Source: Schlegelella_A sp038234975 (GTDB lineage: Bacteria; Pseudomonadota; Gammaproteobacteria; Burkholderiales; Burkholderiaceae_C). From it: a stretch of 37,088 bases of DNA. The stretch is from NCBI GenBank assembly GCA_038234975.1, contig JBBSUK010000018.1, positions 1-37,088 of the forward strand, written 5' to 3'. The position numbers were made by a program, and so were the translations under genes. Of this stretch, positions 8,392 to 16,619 are shown piece by piece. Each line of letters starts with the position of its first letter. Position 1 is the stretch's first letter. Below the pieces are notes generated by a model. The model saw nothing but the letters and a program-made list of their open reading frames with translations. It searched no databases and was not told the DNA's origin.

Positions 8392-9428
8392 TCGACGTCG
8401 CGCCCGGCGTTCCGGTGATCCGCTCCGAAGGCGTCTGGCGCGCTTCCGGCCGCCGCCTGCGCAAGGACAGGCTCGGCGTGGCGTCGCTCGTCGTCGTCGC
8501 GCTGTTCGTGCTGATGATCGTGCTCGCGGCGACGGGACTCGTCGCGAAGGACTGGCAGAAGGAGGTCGGCGTGGCCAGCGCGCCGCCGACCTTCATGGGC
8601 CCGGCCGCCGTGACGCAGAAGGAGCAGATCGCACAACCCTCGGGGCCGCCGGTCGACATTTCCGCCGTCGACCCGCTGGCGCCTCGCTACAAGGAATGGG
8701 CCGAGCGCGCCGCTCAGTACAAGACGGTCGAGACGCCGAAGGCCGACACGCTGCCGTTCGGCGCCGACCGGCTCGGCCGCGACGTGCTCGCCAAGGCGCT
8801 CAAGGGCACGCAGACGTCGGTCTTCGTCGGGCTGCTCGCGGCCGTCGTCGCCACCGTCATCGGCACGATCCTCGGCGCGCTCGGCGGCTTCTTCGGCGGC
8901 AAGGTCGGCGACTTCCTCGAGTGGCTCTACTCGGTCTTCACGTCGATCCCCGACATCCTGCTCATCCTCTCGTTCGCGGTGATCTTCGGGCGAGGGATCG
9001 GCTCGGTGGCGATCATCCTCGCGCTGGTCGGCTGGACCGGCGTCTACCGCCAGGTTCGCGCCGAGTTCATCAAGCACTCGACCCGCGACTACGTGCGATC
9101 GGCCGAGGCGATCGGCGCGTCGACCGCCTCGCGCATGTTCCGCCACATCCTGCCCAACGTCAGCCACGTGATCCTGGTGCGGATGTCGCTCCTGGTCGTC
9201 GGCTTCATCAAGTACGAGGTGATCCTGTCGTACCTGGGCCTCGGCGTCGGCGTCGACGACGTGTCGTGGGGAACGATGCTCGCCGAGGCGCAGAGCGAGC
9301 TGATCCTCGGCTACTGGTGGCAGCTCGCGGCGGCGACGATCTTCATGGCGGTGTTCGTGACCGCGTTCTCGCTGATGACCGACGCGCTGCGCGACGCGCT
9401 CGACCCCAAGCTGCGGGGGCTGGAATGA
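8388..9428 (+). CDS. ABC transporter permease, DppC/YejE type
   Basis: This 346-residue permease partners the DppB-type protein. TM1 (GVASLVVVALFVLMIVLAAT) is followed by an unusually long periplasmic segment of about 80 residues before LPFGADRLGRDVLAKALKGT. That makes it longer than ordinary DppC (about 300) and closer to YejE. The EAA loop reads YVRSAEAIGASTASRMFRHI, and the C-terminus DALRDALDPKLRGLE is characteristic. The GTG at 8388 overlaps the previous TGA as GTGA, and the stop overlaps the next ATG as ATGA. The three transporter genes are therefore tightly coupled. Confidence 0.94.
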   Translation: MIDVAPGVPVIRSEGVWRASGRRLRKDRLGVASLVVVALFVLMIVLAATGLVAKDWQKEVGVASAPPTFMGPAAVTQKEQIAQPSGPPVDISAVDPLAPRYKEWAERAAQYKTVETPKADTLPFGADRLGRDVLAKALKGTQTSVFVGLLAAVVATVIGTILGALGGFFGGKVGDFLEWLYSVFTSIPDILLILSFAVIFGRGIGSVAIILALVGWTGVYRQVRAEFIKHSTRDYVRSAEAIGASTASRMFRHILPNVSHVILVRMSLLVVGFIKYEVILSYLGLGVGVDDVSWGTMLAEAQSELILGYWWQLAAATIFMAVFVTAFSLMTDALRDALDPKLRGLE

Positions 9429-11155
9429 CGGCGCCGAGCGACCGGGTCGCGAGCCCAGGGACGCTCTTGTCGATCGCCGACCTCCGGGTGTCGTTTCGCG
9501 TCGGCAAGGAAGACGGCGAGGTGCGCCGCGTCGACGCGGTCAGGGGCCTCTCCTTCGACGTGCCGGCGAACACCACCGTCGCCCTCGTCGGCGAGTCGGG
9601 CTCGGGCAAGAGCGTGACGGCGATGTCGATCCTGAACCTGCTGCCCGAGAACGCCGAGCGCAGCGGCCGCATCGAATTCGACGGGCGCGACCTGCTGACG
9701 TTGCCGCGCGAGGAACTGCTCAAGCTGCGCGGCAAGGACATCGCCTGCGTCTTCCAGGACCCGATGAGCTCGCTCAACCCGGTGTTCACCGTCGGCGACC
9801 AGATCCGCGAGCCACTGCGCAAGCACCTCGGCCTGTCGAAGCGGCAGGCCATGGAGCGCGCCGAGGCGCTGCTCGTCGAGGTCGGCATGCCGGAGCCCAG
9901 GCGGCGCCTCTCGGCCTACCCGCACCAGCTCTCCGGCGGCCAGCAGCAGCGCGTGATGATCGCGATGGCGCTCGCCTGCGAGCCACGCCTGCTGATCGCC
10001 GACGAGCCGACGACGGCGCTCGACGTGACGATCCAGCGCCAGATCCTCGAGCTGCTCGGCAAGCTGAAGGCCTCGCACCGGATGAGCATGCTGTTCATCA
10101 GCCACGACCTCGGCGTGGTCGGCGAGATCGCCGACCAGGTGGTCGTGATGCGGAGCGGCGTGATCCGCGAGCAGGGCCCGGTGCGGCAGATCTTCGAGGC
10201 GCCGCAAGACGCCTACACGAAGGCGCTGCTCGCCTGCCGACCGTCCCTCGCCGATACCGGCCCGCGCCTGCGCGTAGTCGACGACCACATCGCCGGCCGC
10301 GCCGCGGCGACGCCCGTTCGCGCGCAGGAGGCCGACGCGCCGGTCGTGCTCGAAGCGAGCGACGTGACCAAGAGCTTCTGGATCCGCTCCGGCGTCTTCG
10401 GCCGGCGCGAGTTCCGCGCCGTCAAGGGCGCCAGCTTCTCGCTTCGGGCCGGCCGCACGCTCGGCATCGTCGGCGAGTCGGGCTCGGGCAAGACGACGCT
10501 CGGCCTGACGCTGCTGCGCCTGCACGAGCCGAACGGCGGGCCGGTCGGCGGTCGCGCGATCTTCGACGGCCGCGACCTGCTGTCGATCCCGCGCGCCGAC
10601 CTGCTGCCGATGCGAAAACGCATCCAGGTCGTGTTCCAGAACCCGTACGCCTCGCTGAACCCGCGCTTCACCGTTGGCGAGACGCTGATCGAGCCGATGA
10701 CGATCCACGGCGTCGGCGCCGACCGCGCAGACCGCGAGGCGCGCGCCCGGGCGCTGCTCGCCAAGGTCGACCTCGACGCGGCCGCGATGGGCCAGTACCC
10801 GCACGAGTTCTCCGGCGGCCAGCGCCAGCGCGTCGCCATCGCCCGCTGCCTCACGCTCTCGCCCGAGGTGCTGGTGCTCGACGAGGCGGTCAGCGCGCTC
10901 GACGTGTCGGTGCAGGCGCAGGTGCTCAACCTGTTGAAGGACCTGCAGGACGAGCTCGGTCTCGCCTACATCTTCATCAGCCACGACCTCGCCGTCGTCC
11001 GCTTCATGGCCGACGACGTGCTCGTCATGAAGGACGGCGAGGTCGTCGAGCAGAACCGCACCTCGGAGATCCTCGAGCGGCCGCAGCAGGCCTACACCAG
11101 GCGCCTGCTCGACGCGATCCCGCGCGGGCTCGACAACGCCGACGCCGCGGCCTGA
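9425..11155 (+). CDS. ABC transporter ATP-binding protein, fused double ATPase (YejF/DppDF-like)
   Basis: This 576-residue protein contains two complete peptide-importer ATPase domains. Domain 1 has Walker A GESGSGKS at about residues 56-63, signature LSGGQQQR, Walker B LLIADEPTTALD and switch His in FISHDLGVV. Domain 2 has Walker A GESGSGKTT near residue 350, signature FSGGQRQR near 460, Walker B VLVLDEAVSALD and FISHDLAVV. It powers import through the two upstream permeases. Fusion of the DppD and DppF functions in one chain is the YejF layout, and with the long DppC-type permease and roughly 600-residue binding proteins it points to the Yej subgroup. All catalytic motifs look intact. Confidence 0.95.
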   Translation: MTAPSDRVASPGTLLSIADLRVSFRVGKEDGEVRRVDAVRGLSFDVPANTTVALVGESGSGKSVTAMSILNLLPENAERSGRIEFDGRDLLTLPREELLKLRGKDIACVFQDPMSSLNPVFTVGDQIREPLRKHLGLSKRQAMERAEALLVEVGMPEPRRRLSAYPHQLSGGQQQRVMIAMALACEPRLLIADEPTTALDVTIQRQILELLGKLKASHRMSMLFISHDLGVVGEIADQVVVMRSGVIREQGPVRQIFEAPQDAYTKALLACRPSLADTGPRLRVVDDHIAGRAAATPVRAQEADAPVVLEASDVTKSFWIRSGVFGRREFRAVKGASFSLRAGRTLGIVGESGSGKTTLGLTLLRLHEPNGGPVGGRAIFDGRDLLSIPRADLLPMRKRIQVVFQNPYASLNPRFTVGETLIEPMTIHGVGADRADREARARALLAKVDLDAAAMGQYPHEFSGGQRQRVAIARCLTLSPEVLVLDEAVSALDVSVQAQVLNLLKDLQDELGLAYIFISHDLAVVRFMADDVLVMKDGEVVEQNRTSEILERPQQAYTRRLLDAIPRGLDNADAAA

Positions 11156-11220
11156 AGCGGCGCGGTTACCGCCGCTTGCGAGAGCGACGCGGCGCGGCAG
11201 CCGGCATTGCACCGAATGGC

Positions 11221-11254
11221 GACCGGATCGGTCGACCGGACCGGCCGCTCGGTC
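11221..11254. promoter_or_regulatory. cluster of GACCG/CGGTC pentamers (candidate enhancer site)
   Basis: Five copies of GACCG in both orientations lie in 34 bases: forward at 11221, 11234 and 11239, reverse at 11229 and 11250. The middle pair forms a perfect 10-base palindrome CGGTCGACCG at 11229-11238. The cluster is about 80-110 bases upstream of the transcription start predicted from the sigma-54-type promoter at 11308-11322, the usual distance for an enhancer-binding protein. GC-rich chance repetition cannot be excluded. Confidence 0.35.
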
Positions 11255-11307
11255 GCAGGTCGTGGCGCGCATCACGCCGCGGCGCCGCACGCGCATGGAG
11301 CGCGCGC

Positions 11308-11322
11308 TGGCACGGTCGTTGC
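11308..11322 (+). promoter_or_regulatory. sigma-54 (RpoN) type -24/-12 promoter
   Basis: The 15 bases read TGGCACG, four bases, then TTGC. This matches the -24/-12 consensus TGGCACG-N4-TTGC exactly at every conserved position; only the base after GC deviates (G instead of A/T). It lies in non-coding sequence, about 55 bases before a short ORF on the same strand. The predicted start of transcription is near 11333. No other site of this quality was noticed in the intergenic stretches I read. Confidence 0.5.
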
Positions 11323-11376
11323 GCCTTATCGTGCACTGCCGCCTGCCTGCAACCAACCGTTCGTCCGGTCACCACC

Positions 11377-11571
11377 ATGCCCCGCAGACCCGCCCACGTT
11401 TCAGCCCTGATCCGCCGCACCGCCGGCCTGTCGAACGGCGGCGCGTCGTCGCTGCTGCGGTCGGCGGCGACGCTGATGCCGGCTGCGGCCGCCACGCTGC
11501 CGCGCGCGTCGGTGCTGGCGACGCGTCGCGCCGCGCGCGGTCAGCTTTCGCTCTTCGGCCCGACGCTGTGA
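11377..11571 (+). CDS. hypothetical small Arg-rich protein
   Basis: This is a 64-residue ORF in an otherwise empty gap between the ATPase gene and the convergent HDOD gene. The product has nine Arg, no Lys and no acidic residue, with Ala/Ser/Leu-rich stretches, and ends GQLSLFGPTL. I recognise no family. Support comes from strongly G/C third codon positions, the sigma-54-type promoter just upstream and a hairpin directly after the stop. Against it, no clear ribosome-binding site precedes the ATG, and spurious ORFs in GC-rich DNA are often Arg/Ala-rich. An in-frame TTG/GTG extension to about 11176 is possible but would run through the promoter. The transcript might instead be a small RNA. Confidence 0.4.
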   Translation: MPRRPAHVSALIRRTAGLSNGGASSLLRSAATLMPAAAATLPRASVLATRRAARGQLSLFGPTL

Positions 11572-11575
11572 GGCC

Positions 11576-11591
11576 GCAGGCGCACGCCTGC
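11576..11591. repeat. short hairpin between convergent genes
   Basis: GCAGGC and GCCTGC form a perfect 6-base stem with a 4-base loop. It lies in the 37-base gap between the small ORF and the convergent HDOD gene. No T-tract follows on either strand, so it is at best a weak terminator. Confidence 0.35.
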
Positions 11592-11608
11592 CACGTCAAG
11601 CACAGCCC

Positions 11609-12433
11609 TCAGTCGGACTTCTCCCGCTCGACCGCCATCTCGATCTGCTCCTGGACCTTGCGCGCGCCGCGTTGGGCGGCGAGCGCGTCGAGGTCGGCCT
11701 GCGGCGCGACCTTGCGCGCCACCTCGGCAAGCGAGTCGGGGTTCGTCATGAGCGCATGGGCCATCGCCGAGATCGCGCAGATCGCGCGGCGAGGCACGTG
11801 CATGGGCAATTCGAGCGTGCTGTTGACGACGACGTGATAGCGCACGCTGTCGACCGCCGGTGGCGCGAGCCCCCAGCTCTCGCACAGCGCCGCACCGAGT
11901 GTGTCGTGGCTGACGCCGATCGCGTCGTGCTCGAGCAGCAGCAGCTCCTCGTCGTCGACGGCCTGGGCGAGCAGCGGCCGATAGCGTTCGGTCGTGTGGC
12001 GGAACATCACCGCCTTGCCGCACTCCTCGAACAGACCCGCTGAATGCGACGCCCATGGGTCGACGCCGAGCGTGGCCGCGATGCGGCCCATCAGCAGCCC
12101 GCGCACGCTGGCCCGCTCCCACACCGGCTCGAGCTCGGGCGCGGGCGGAAAGACGGCGCGCAGCCCCATCTCGAAGGTGACGGCGGCGACCTCGCGCGTG
12201 CCGAGATAGGTGATCGCCTGCTGCACGCTCTGCACGCGGGTGCGCAGGCCGTAGATGGCGGAGTTCACCGCCTTGAGCACCGCCGCGGCGAGCGCCATGT
12301 CGGAGCCGACGAGCTGGCTCACGGCGGCGACGTCGACGTTGTCCTCGGCCAGCAGCAGGGAGAGGCGCACCAGCACGTCCGGCTGGGCCGGGATGTCGAC
12401 GTCGAGGAGGCGACGGTTCGAAGGTGAGGACAT
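11609..12433 (-). CDS. HDOD domain-containing protein
   Basis: This 274-residue protein consists mainly of an HDOD domain, the degenerate HD-phosphohydrolase relative found in bacterial signalling proteins. The typical N-terminal pattern is present: IPAQPDVLVRLSLLL, then DMALAAAVLKAVNSAIYGL, then VQSVQQAITYLGTREVAAV. The middle region (SHSAGLFEECGKAVMF, then HDAIGVSHDTLGAALCESWG) matches the second half of the domain. Metal-binding HD residues of true phosphodiesterases are not intact, as usual for HDOD. There is no fused receiver or GGDEF domain, so it probably acts through protein-protein contacts. It is a single leftward gene; its relation to the adjacent two-component system is unproven. 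The ATG at 12433 gives the expected start. Confidence 0.9.
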   Translation of the reverse strand: MSSPSNRRLLDVDIPAQPDVLVRLSLLLAEDNVDVAAVSQLVGSDMALAAAVLKAVNSAIYGLRTRVQSVQQAITYLGTREVAAVTFEMGLRAVFPPAPELEPVWERASVRGLLMGRIAATLGVDPWASHSAGLFEECGKAVMFRHTTERYRPLLAQAVDDEELLLLEHDAIGVSHDTLGAALCESWGLAPPAVDSVRYHVVVNSTLELPMHVPRRAICAISAMAHALMTNPDSLAEVARKVAPQADLDALAAQRGARKVQEQIEMAVEREKSD

Positions 12434-12596
12434 CGTGCGGTGTCCGGAGGCGGCGCGATCGGCCGGTCGTCGATGGTACGGGGCGTTTCCGGTCAGCGCG
12501 CTCCGCCGCGTCGGCCAGACACGCCAGTCGCGACAGAGTTCGCGGCTCGCGGCCTGATCGGACGTGACAGAAGGGCTTACCGGGCCTTGTGCGACT

Positions 12597-14123
12597 TCAT
12601 GCGGCGGGTGCAGGAAGGCGGATCCGGATCGCCGTGCCGCCTCCGGCTCGGGCCACCGCGACCACATCGCCGCCGTGCACCTCGGCGATGCGTCGAACGA
12701 TCGCCAGTCCCAGGCCGCTGCCGCCGTCGCTGCCGACGGCGACCGTCGCGCGGCTCTGGTAGAAGCGGTCGAACAGATGCGGCAGTTCGGCGGCCGGGAC
12801 GCCCGGGCCGTCGTCGGCGACGGTGAGTTCGATCGCGTCGCCCCGCCGCGCCGACGACAGCTCGACCGTGCTGCCGCGCGGGCAGAACTTGAGCGCGTTG
12901 TCGACGAGGTTGGCGACCGCACGCTCGACCAGCTCGACGTCGACGTTGGCCGCCGACGACGCGGCCGCGCTTGTGCCCGGCGTGTCGTCGTGCAGCGCCC
13001 GCAGGCCGATGCCGGCCTGTGTCGCGCGCTCGGCGAAGCGCACGGCGATGTCGTCGAGCAGCTCGGCCAGGTCGACTGCCTCGCGGCGGACCTGGAACTC
13101 CGGCTCGTCGAGCTTGGCCAGGTCGCCGAGCGAGCGCACCATCCGCGCTGCGTTGCGCGTGTTGCGCAGCGCGACCTCGAGCAGCCGGCGATCGTCGGCG
13201 CCACCGGCGCCGCCGTGGGTCGACCAGCGCGTGTCGAGCGTCTCGAGGCAGGCCACCGTCGCCGTCAGCGGCGAGCGCAGGTCGTGCGACAGGTTGCTCA
13301 CGCCCTCGCGGCGGAACCGGTCGACGCGGCGCAGCGCGTCCCACTGCCGGCGGCAGACCTCGAGCAGCATCTCGAACGCCTGGGTCAGGCGTCCGAACTC
13401 GTCGGGCCCGGCCTTCGGAAGCGGGCTCTGCGGCACCACGACGAGGCCTTCGGCGAGGCCGCGCTGCGACAGCGTCGACACGGCTCGCGTGAGCTGGCGC
13501 AGCGGCCGCGTGACGGCGGAGATGATGAGCACCGCGGCGAGCGTCGTGAAGGCGATGATGGACAGCAGCAGGCCGAGCGCAGGCCGGGCGGCGGCGGCAC
13601 GCAGCGCCTCCCAGCGCCCGGGCGGCGTCGTGGCCGTGTGCAGCACGAGGTAGAGGTAGCCGGCGTCGGCGGAGCCGGCCTGGACCGCGCGCTGCACCGG
13701 CTTGGCGACGACCACGGCGCCGGCGTCCATCCGCTCGGGATCGTCGCCCATCACGTACGGCATGTCGGTCTTGGCGATCGACTCCTTCACCGGCGCGAGC
13801 GAGACGCGGAAATCGGGCGAGATGTGCGCCGTGCCGGTGCTGGCGAGGACGCGGCCGTCGATCCCGAGCAGGTAGAGCTCGGTGTCGGGCTCGTAGAGGA
13901 CGAGCCCGCGCAGCCAGCGGCCGAACTCGAGCGGGCTCTTCTCGTAGACGTCGATCAGGTTGTCATACATCGACGCGACTCGGCCGAGGAACGCCGAGCC
14001 GCGCCGCGAGGCGGTCTCGTGCTCGAAAGCCTGGAACGCGTAGGCGACCGTCGCGACGACGAGCAGCGCCGTGACGAGGCCCGTCACGAAGACGGTCAGG
14101 GCGAGCTTGAGGCGAACGGTCAT
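12597..14123 (-). CDS. two-component sensor histidine kinase
   Basis: This is a 508-residue membrane kinase. TM1 lies at about residues 7-30 (LALTVFVTGLVTALLVVATV). A periplasmic sensor region of about 140 residues follows, then TM2 (LGLLLSIIAFTTLAAVLIIS) and a HAMP segment (AVTRPLRQLTRAVSTLSQRG). The H-box is NLSHDLRSPLTATV, with the phospho-accepting His. The ATPase domain has N-box NLVDNALKFCP, G1 DDGPGVP, F-box FDRFYQ and G2 GGSGLGLAIV. It should autophosphorylate and pass phosphate to the OmpR-type regulator encoded 61 bases upstream on the same strand. The signal sensed is not evident. Confidence 0.95.
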   Translation of the reverse strand: MTVRLKLALTVFVTGLVTALLVVATVAYAFQAFEHETASRRGSAFLGRVASMYDNLIDVYEKSPLEFGRWLRGLVLYEPDTELYLLGIDGRVLASTGTAHISPDFRVSLAPVKESIAKTDMPYVMGDDPERMDAGAVVVAKPVQRAVQAGSADAGYLYLVLHTATTPPGRWEALRAAAARPALGLLLSIIAFTTLAAVLIISAVTRPLRQLTRAVSTLSQRGLAEGLVVVPQSPLPKAGPDEFGRLTQAFEMLLEVCRRQWDALRRVDRFRREGVSNLSHDLRSPLTATVACLETLDTRWSTHGGAGGADDRRLLEVALRNTRNAARMVRSLGDLAKLDEPEFQVRREAVDLAELLDDIAVRFAERATQAGIGLRALHDDTPGTSAAASSAANVDVELVERAVANLVDNALKFCPRGSTVELSSARRGDAIELTVADDGPGVPAAELPHLFDRFYQSRATVAVGSDGGSGLGLAIVRRIAEVHGGDVVAVARAGGGTAIRIRLPAPAA

Positions 14124-14184
14124 GGTGCCCCCACGCTCGCATTCCTCGCTGCGCCCCGGGGAGGCGCGGCCGGCCGATCACACA

Positions 14185-14895
14185 TCAGACGTCTCGAAAT
14201 TTATAGCCGGCGCCGCGCACGGTCAGGATGAACTCGGGCCGCATCGGGTCGCCTTCGAGCTTGCCGCGCAAGCGGTTGATGTGCGTGGTGACGGTGTGCT
14301 CATAGCCGTCGTGGCTGTAGCCCCAGACGGCGTCGAGCAACTGGCCGCGCGAGAACACGTGGCCGGGGTGCGAGGCGAAGTGCAGCAGGAGGTCGAACTC
14401 GAGGGCGGTGAAATCGACGGGGTTGCCACGCAGGCGCACCTGACGCTTGGCCGGCCAGATCTCGAGCTCGCCGCTGCGGATCGCCGCGACGTCTGCGGCG
14501 CCACGCTGCGCGGCGGCGCGCAGCAGGTCGGCGCGGCGCAGCAGTGCCTTGATGCGTGCGAGCAGTTCGGCGAGCGAGAACGGCTTGGTGAGGTAGTCGT
14601 CGGCGCCGAGCTCGAGGCCCAGCACGCGGTCGAGCTCGGTCGACTTCGCGGTGAGCATGAGGATCGGCGTGCCGTGCCCCTTCGCGCGCAGCGCCTTGGT
14701 GACCTCGAGCCCGTCGAGGCCCGGCATCATGAGGTCGAGCACGAGCACGTCACTCGGGTTGTGCTCCTCGTGCGCCAGCGCCGCCCGGCCATCGGCCACC
14801 GCGTCGACCGTGTAGCCGGCGTTGCGCAGGTTGAGCACCAGCAGGTCGCGGATGTCGGCCTGGTCTTCGGCGACGAGAACGGACGCGGTCGGCAT
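14185..14895 (-). CDS. OmpR/PhoB-family response regulator
   Basis: This 236-residue regulator has a receiver domain (acidic pair E10/D11, phospho-acceptor D54 in VLVLDLMMPGLDG, T82, K104 in YLTKPF). The C-terminal winged-helix DNA-binding domain ends THINRLRGKLEGDP and TVRGAGYKFRDV. The ATG at 14895 is preferred because it places the first receiver strand (SVLVAEDQ) at residues 5-12. A longer in-frame ORF to 15045 runs into the divergent sigma-factor gene and is unlikely. The kinase gene follows on the same strand, so the pair forms a regulator-kinase operon. Confidence 0.95.
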   Translation of the reverse strand: MPTASVLVAEDQADIRDLLVLNLRNAGYTVDAVADGRAALAHEEHNPSDVLVLDLMMPGLDGLEVTKALRAKGHGTPILMLTAKSTELDRVLGLELGADDYLTKPFSLAELLARIKALLRRADLLRAAAQRGAADVAAIRSGELEIWPAKRQVRLRGNPVDFTALEFDLLLHFASHPGHVFSRGQLLDAVWGYSHDGYEHTVTTHINRLRGKLEGDPMRPEFILTVRGAGYKFRDV

Positions 14896-15016
14896 GGGCG
14901 GATTGTCTCGCCCGCGCGCCGTTGTCTTACAGCGACGTGATCTGGCTGTGATGTTCGGCGAGGTTGGCGCGATATCGAGACGCGACAGTGGCTGCTCGTC
15001 CTGCCGAAAGCCCAAC

Positions 15017-15556
15017 ATGCACGCATCCGTCGCCGTCGCGTCCAACCCCGCCCAGCCCTCGATCGCGGAGGTCGTCGCCCACCGCGCCTATCTCGTGCGC
15101 TTCGCGATGCGGCGCCTGCGCGACCCGATGCTCGCCGAGGACGCGGTGCACGACGTGTTCGAGGCGGTGATGTCCGGGCGCGCTTCGTTCGCGGGTCGCT
15201 CGGCGCTGCGCTCGTGGCTGACCGCCGTGCTCAAGCACAAGATCGTCGATTCGGTGCGGCGCTCGCCGAACCACGCCTCGCTCGACGACGACGACTGCGA
15301 CGACTCGCCGCGCGGCGCCGGCACCGCCCGAACCGTGGCCTGCCCGCGGCCGCAGCCCGACGAACTGGCCGAGCAGCGCGAGCGGCTGGCGAGCGCGCTC
15401 GACGGCATCGACCGCCTGCCGCCGACGCTGCGCGAGGCGATGCGGATGCGCGTGATCGACGACCGCGAGACTGCCGACATCTGCAAGACGCTCGGCATCA
15501 GCGAGGAGAACCTGTTCGTCCGTGTGCACCGCGCGCGCAAGATGCTGCTGTCCTGA
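15017..15556 (+). CDS. RNA polymerase sigma factor, sigma-70 family (ECF-like)
   Basis: This 179-residue ECF-size sigma factor has region 2 in YLVRFAMRRLRDPMLAEDAV and DVFEAVMSGRASFAGRSALR. Region 4 is LPPTLREAMRMRVIDDRETA followed by the helix-turn-helix ADICKTLGISEENLFVRVHR. The linker carries an acidic run (LDDDDCDD) and one Cys. It is transcribed divergently from the response regulator across 121 bases. Its TGA at 15554-15556 directly abuts the stop of the convergent cysA. No anti-sigma factor gene lies next to it, unlike most ECF sigmas. The ATG at 15017 is preceded by GAAAG. Confidence 0.88.
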   Translation: MHASVAVASNPAQPSIAEVVAHRAYLVRFAMRRLRDPMLAEDAVHDVFEAVMSGRASFAGRSALRSWLTAVLKHKIVDSVRRSPNHASLDDDDCDDSPRGAGTARTVACPRPQPDELAEQRERLASALDGIDRLPPTLREAMRMRVIDDRETADICKTLGISEENLFVRVHRARKMLLS

Positions 15557-16615
15557 TCAGATCATCGCCGCCGGATCGACGTCGGCGGCCGCGAAGCGGG
15601 TCGTGCGGCGCGCCACCAGATGCACCGCCGAGCCCGCGGCCAGGCCGAGTCGATCGCGCAGGGCGAGCCACGCGTCGCGCGACAGCTCGACGTCGATCTC
15701 GCCGCCGCCGTCGCTGCGCGACAGTTCCAGCCGCGTGTTCGGGCCGACCGTGAGCACCTGGCGCAGCGTCGCCGCCATCGAGCCCGGCTGCGCCGTCGCG
15801 ACGACATCGAGTTCGTGCGGCCGGGCGAAGGCGACCTCGCCCGCGGCAGCGTCGCTTTCGGCGCCGGCCTCGTCGCCGCGCCTTCGCAGCACGTTGACGT
15901 CGCCCAGGAACTGCAGCACGAAGGGCGTCGCCGGGTGGTCGTAGACCTCGTCGGGCCGACCGTCCTGCTCGATGCGGCCCTTGTTCATGACGACGATCCG
16001 GTCGGCGACCTCCATCGCCTCCTCCTGGTCGTGGGTGACGAACACGCTGGTGACGTGCATCTCCTCGTGCAGCCGGCGCAGCCAGCGGCGCAGTTCCTTG
16101 CGCACCCGGGCATCGAGCGCGCCGAACGGCTCGTCGAGCAGCAGCACCTTCGGCTCGACGGCGAGCGCCCGGGCCAGCGCGATGCGCTGGCGCTGGCCGC
16201 CCGAGAGCTGGTGCGGAAAGCGCGCCGCCATCGCGTCGAGCTGGACCAGGTGCAGCAGCTCCTCGACCTTGGCGCGAATGCGCGCCTCGCCAGGCCGCGT
16301 CGCCTTCGGCCGCACGCGCAGGCCGAAGGCGACGTTCTCGAAGACCGAAAGGTGGTTGAAGAGCGCGTAGTGCTGGAAGACGAAGCCGACCCGGCGGTCG
16401 CGCGGGTCGCTGCCCGAGGCGTCTTCGCCCGAGAAGGCGACGCTGCCCGAGTCGGCGACCTCGAGGCCGGCGACGATGCGCAGCAGCGTCGTCTTGCCCG
16501 AGCCCGACGGGCCGAGCAGCGCGACCAGTTCGCCGGCCGGGATGTCGAGGCTCAGGTCATCGCAGACGACGGTCGTGCCGAAGCGCTTGTGCAGGTGGCG
16601 GATCTCGATGCTCAT
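15557..16615 (-). CDS. cysA: sulfate/thiosulfate ABC transporter ATP-binding protein
   Basis: This 352-residue ATPase belongs to the CysA family. Walker A is LGPSGSGKTT, the Q-loop FQHYALFNHLSVFENVAFG is typical of CysA, and the signature is LSGGQRQR. Walker B is VLLLDEPFGALD, and the switch is FVTHDQEEAM. A C-terminal regulatory TOBE-like region includes QFLGDVNVLRRR and FARPHELDV. It hydrolyses ATP to drive sulfate import through CysT and CysW. It is the last gene of the operon, starting 4 bases after the cysW stop. No defects are seen. Confidence 0.96.
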   Translation of the reverse strand: MSIEIRHLHKRFGTTVVCDDLSLDIPAGELVALLGPSGSGKTTLLRIVAGLEVADSGSVAFSGEDASGSDPRDRRVGFVFQHYALFNHLSVFENVAFGLRVRPKATRPGEARIRAKVEELLHLVQLDAMAARFPHQLSGGQRQRIALARALAVEPKVLLLDEPFGALDARVRKELRRWLRRLHEEMHVTSVFVTHDQEEAMEVADRIVVMNKGRIEQDGRPDEVYDHPATPFVLQFLGDVNVLRRRGDEAGAESDAAAGEVAFARPHELDVVATAQPGSMAATLRQVLTVGPNTRLELSRSDGGGEIDVELSRDAWLALRDRLGLAAGSAVHLVARRTTRFAAADVDPAAMI

Positions 16616-16619
16616 GGGG

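Noticed and set aside
11176..11376. Longer form of the small Arg-rich ORF
   Set aside because: It would translate through the sigma-54-type promoter and pentamer cluster and has no family match; the ATG at 11377 is more sensible.
14896..15045. N-terminal extension of the response regulator
   Set aside because: The added residues match nothing and would overlap the divergent sigma-factor gene; the receiver fold starts just after the ATG at 14895.
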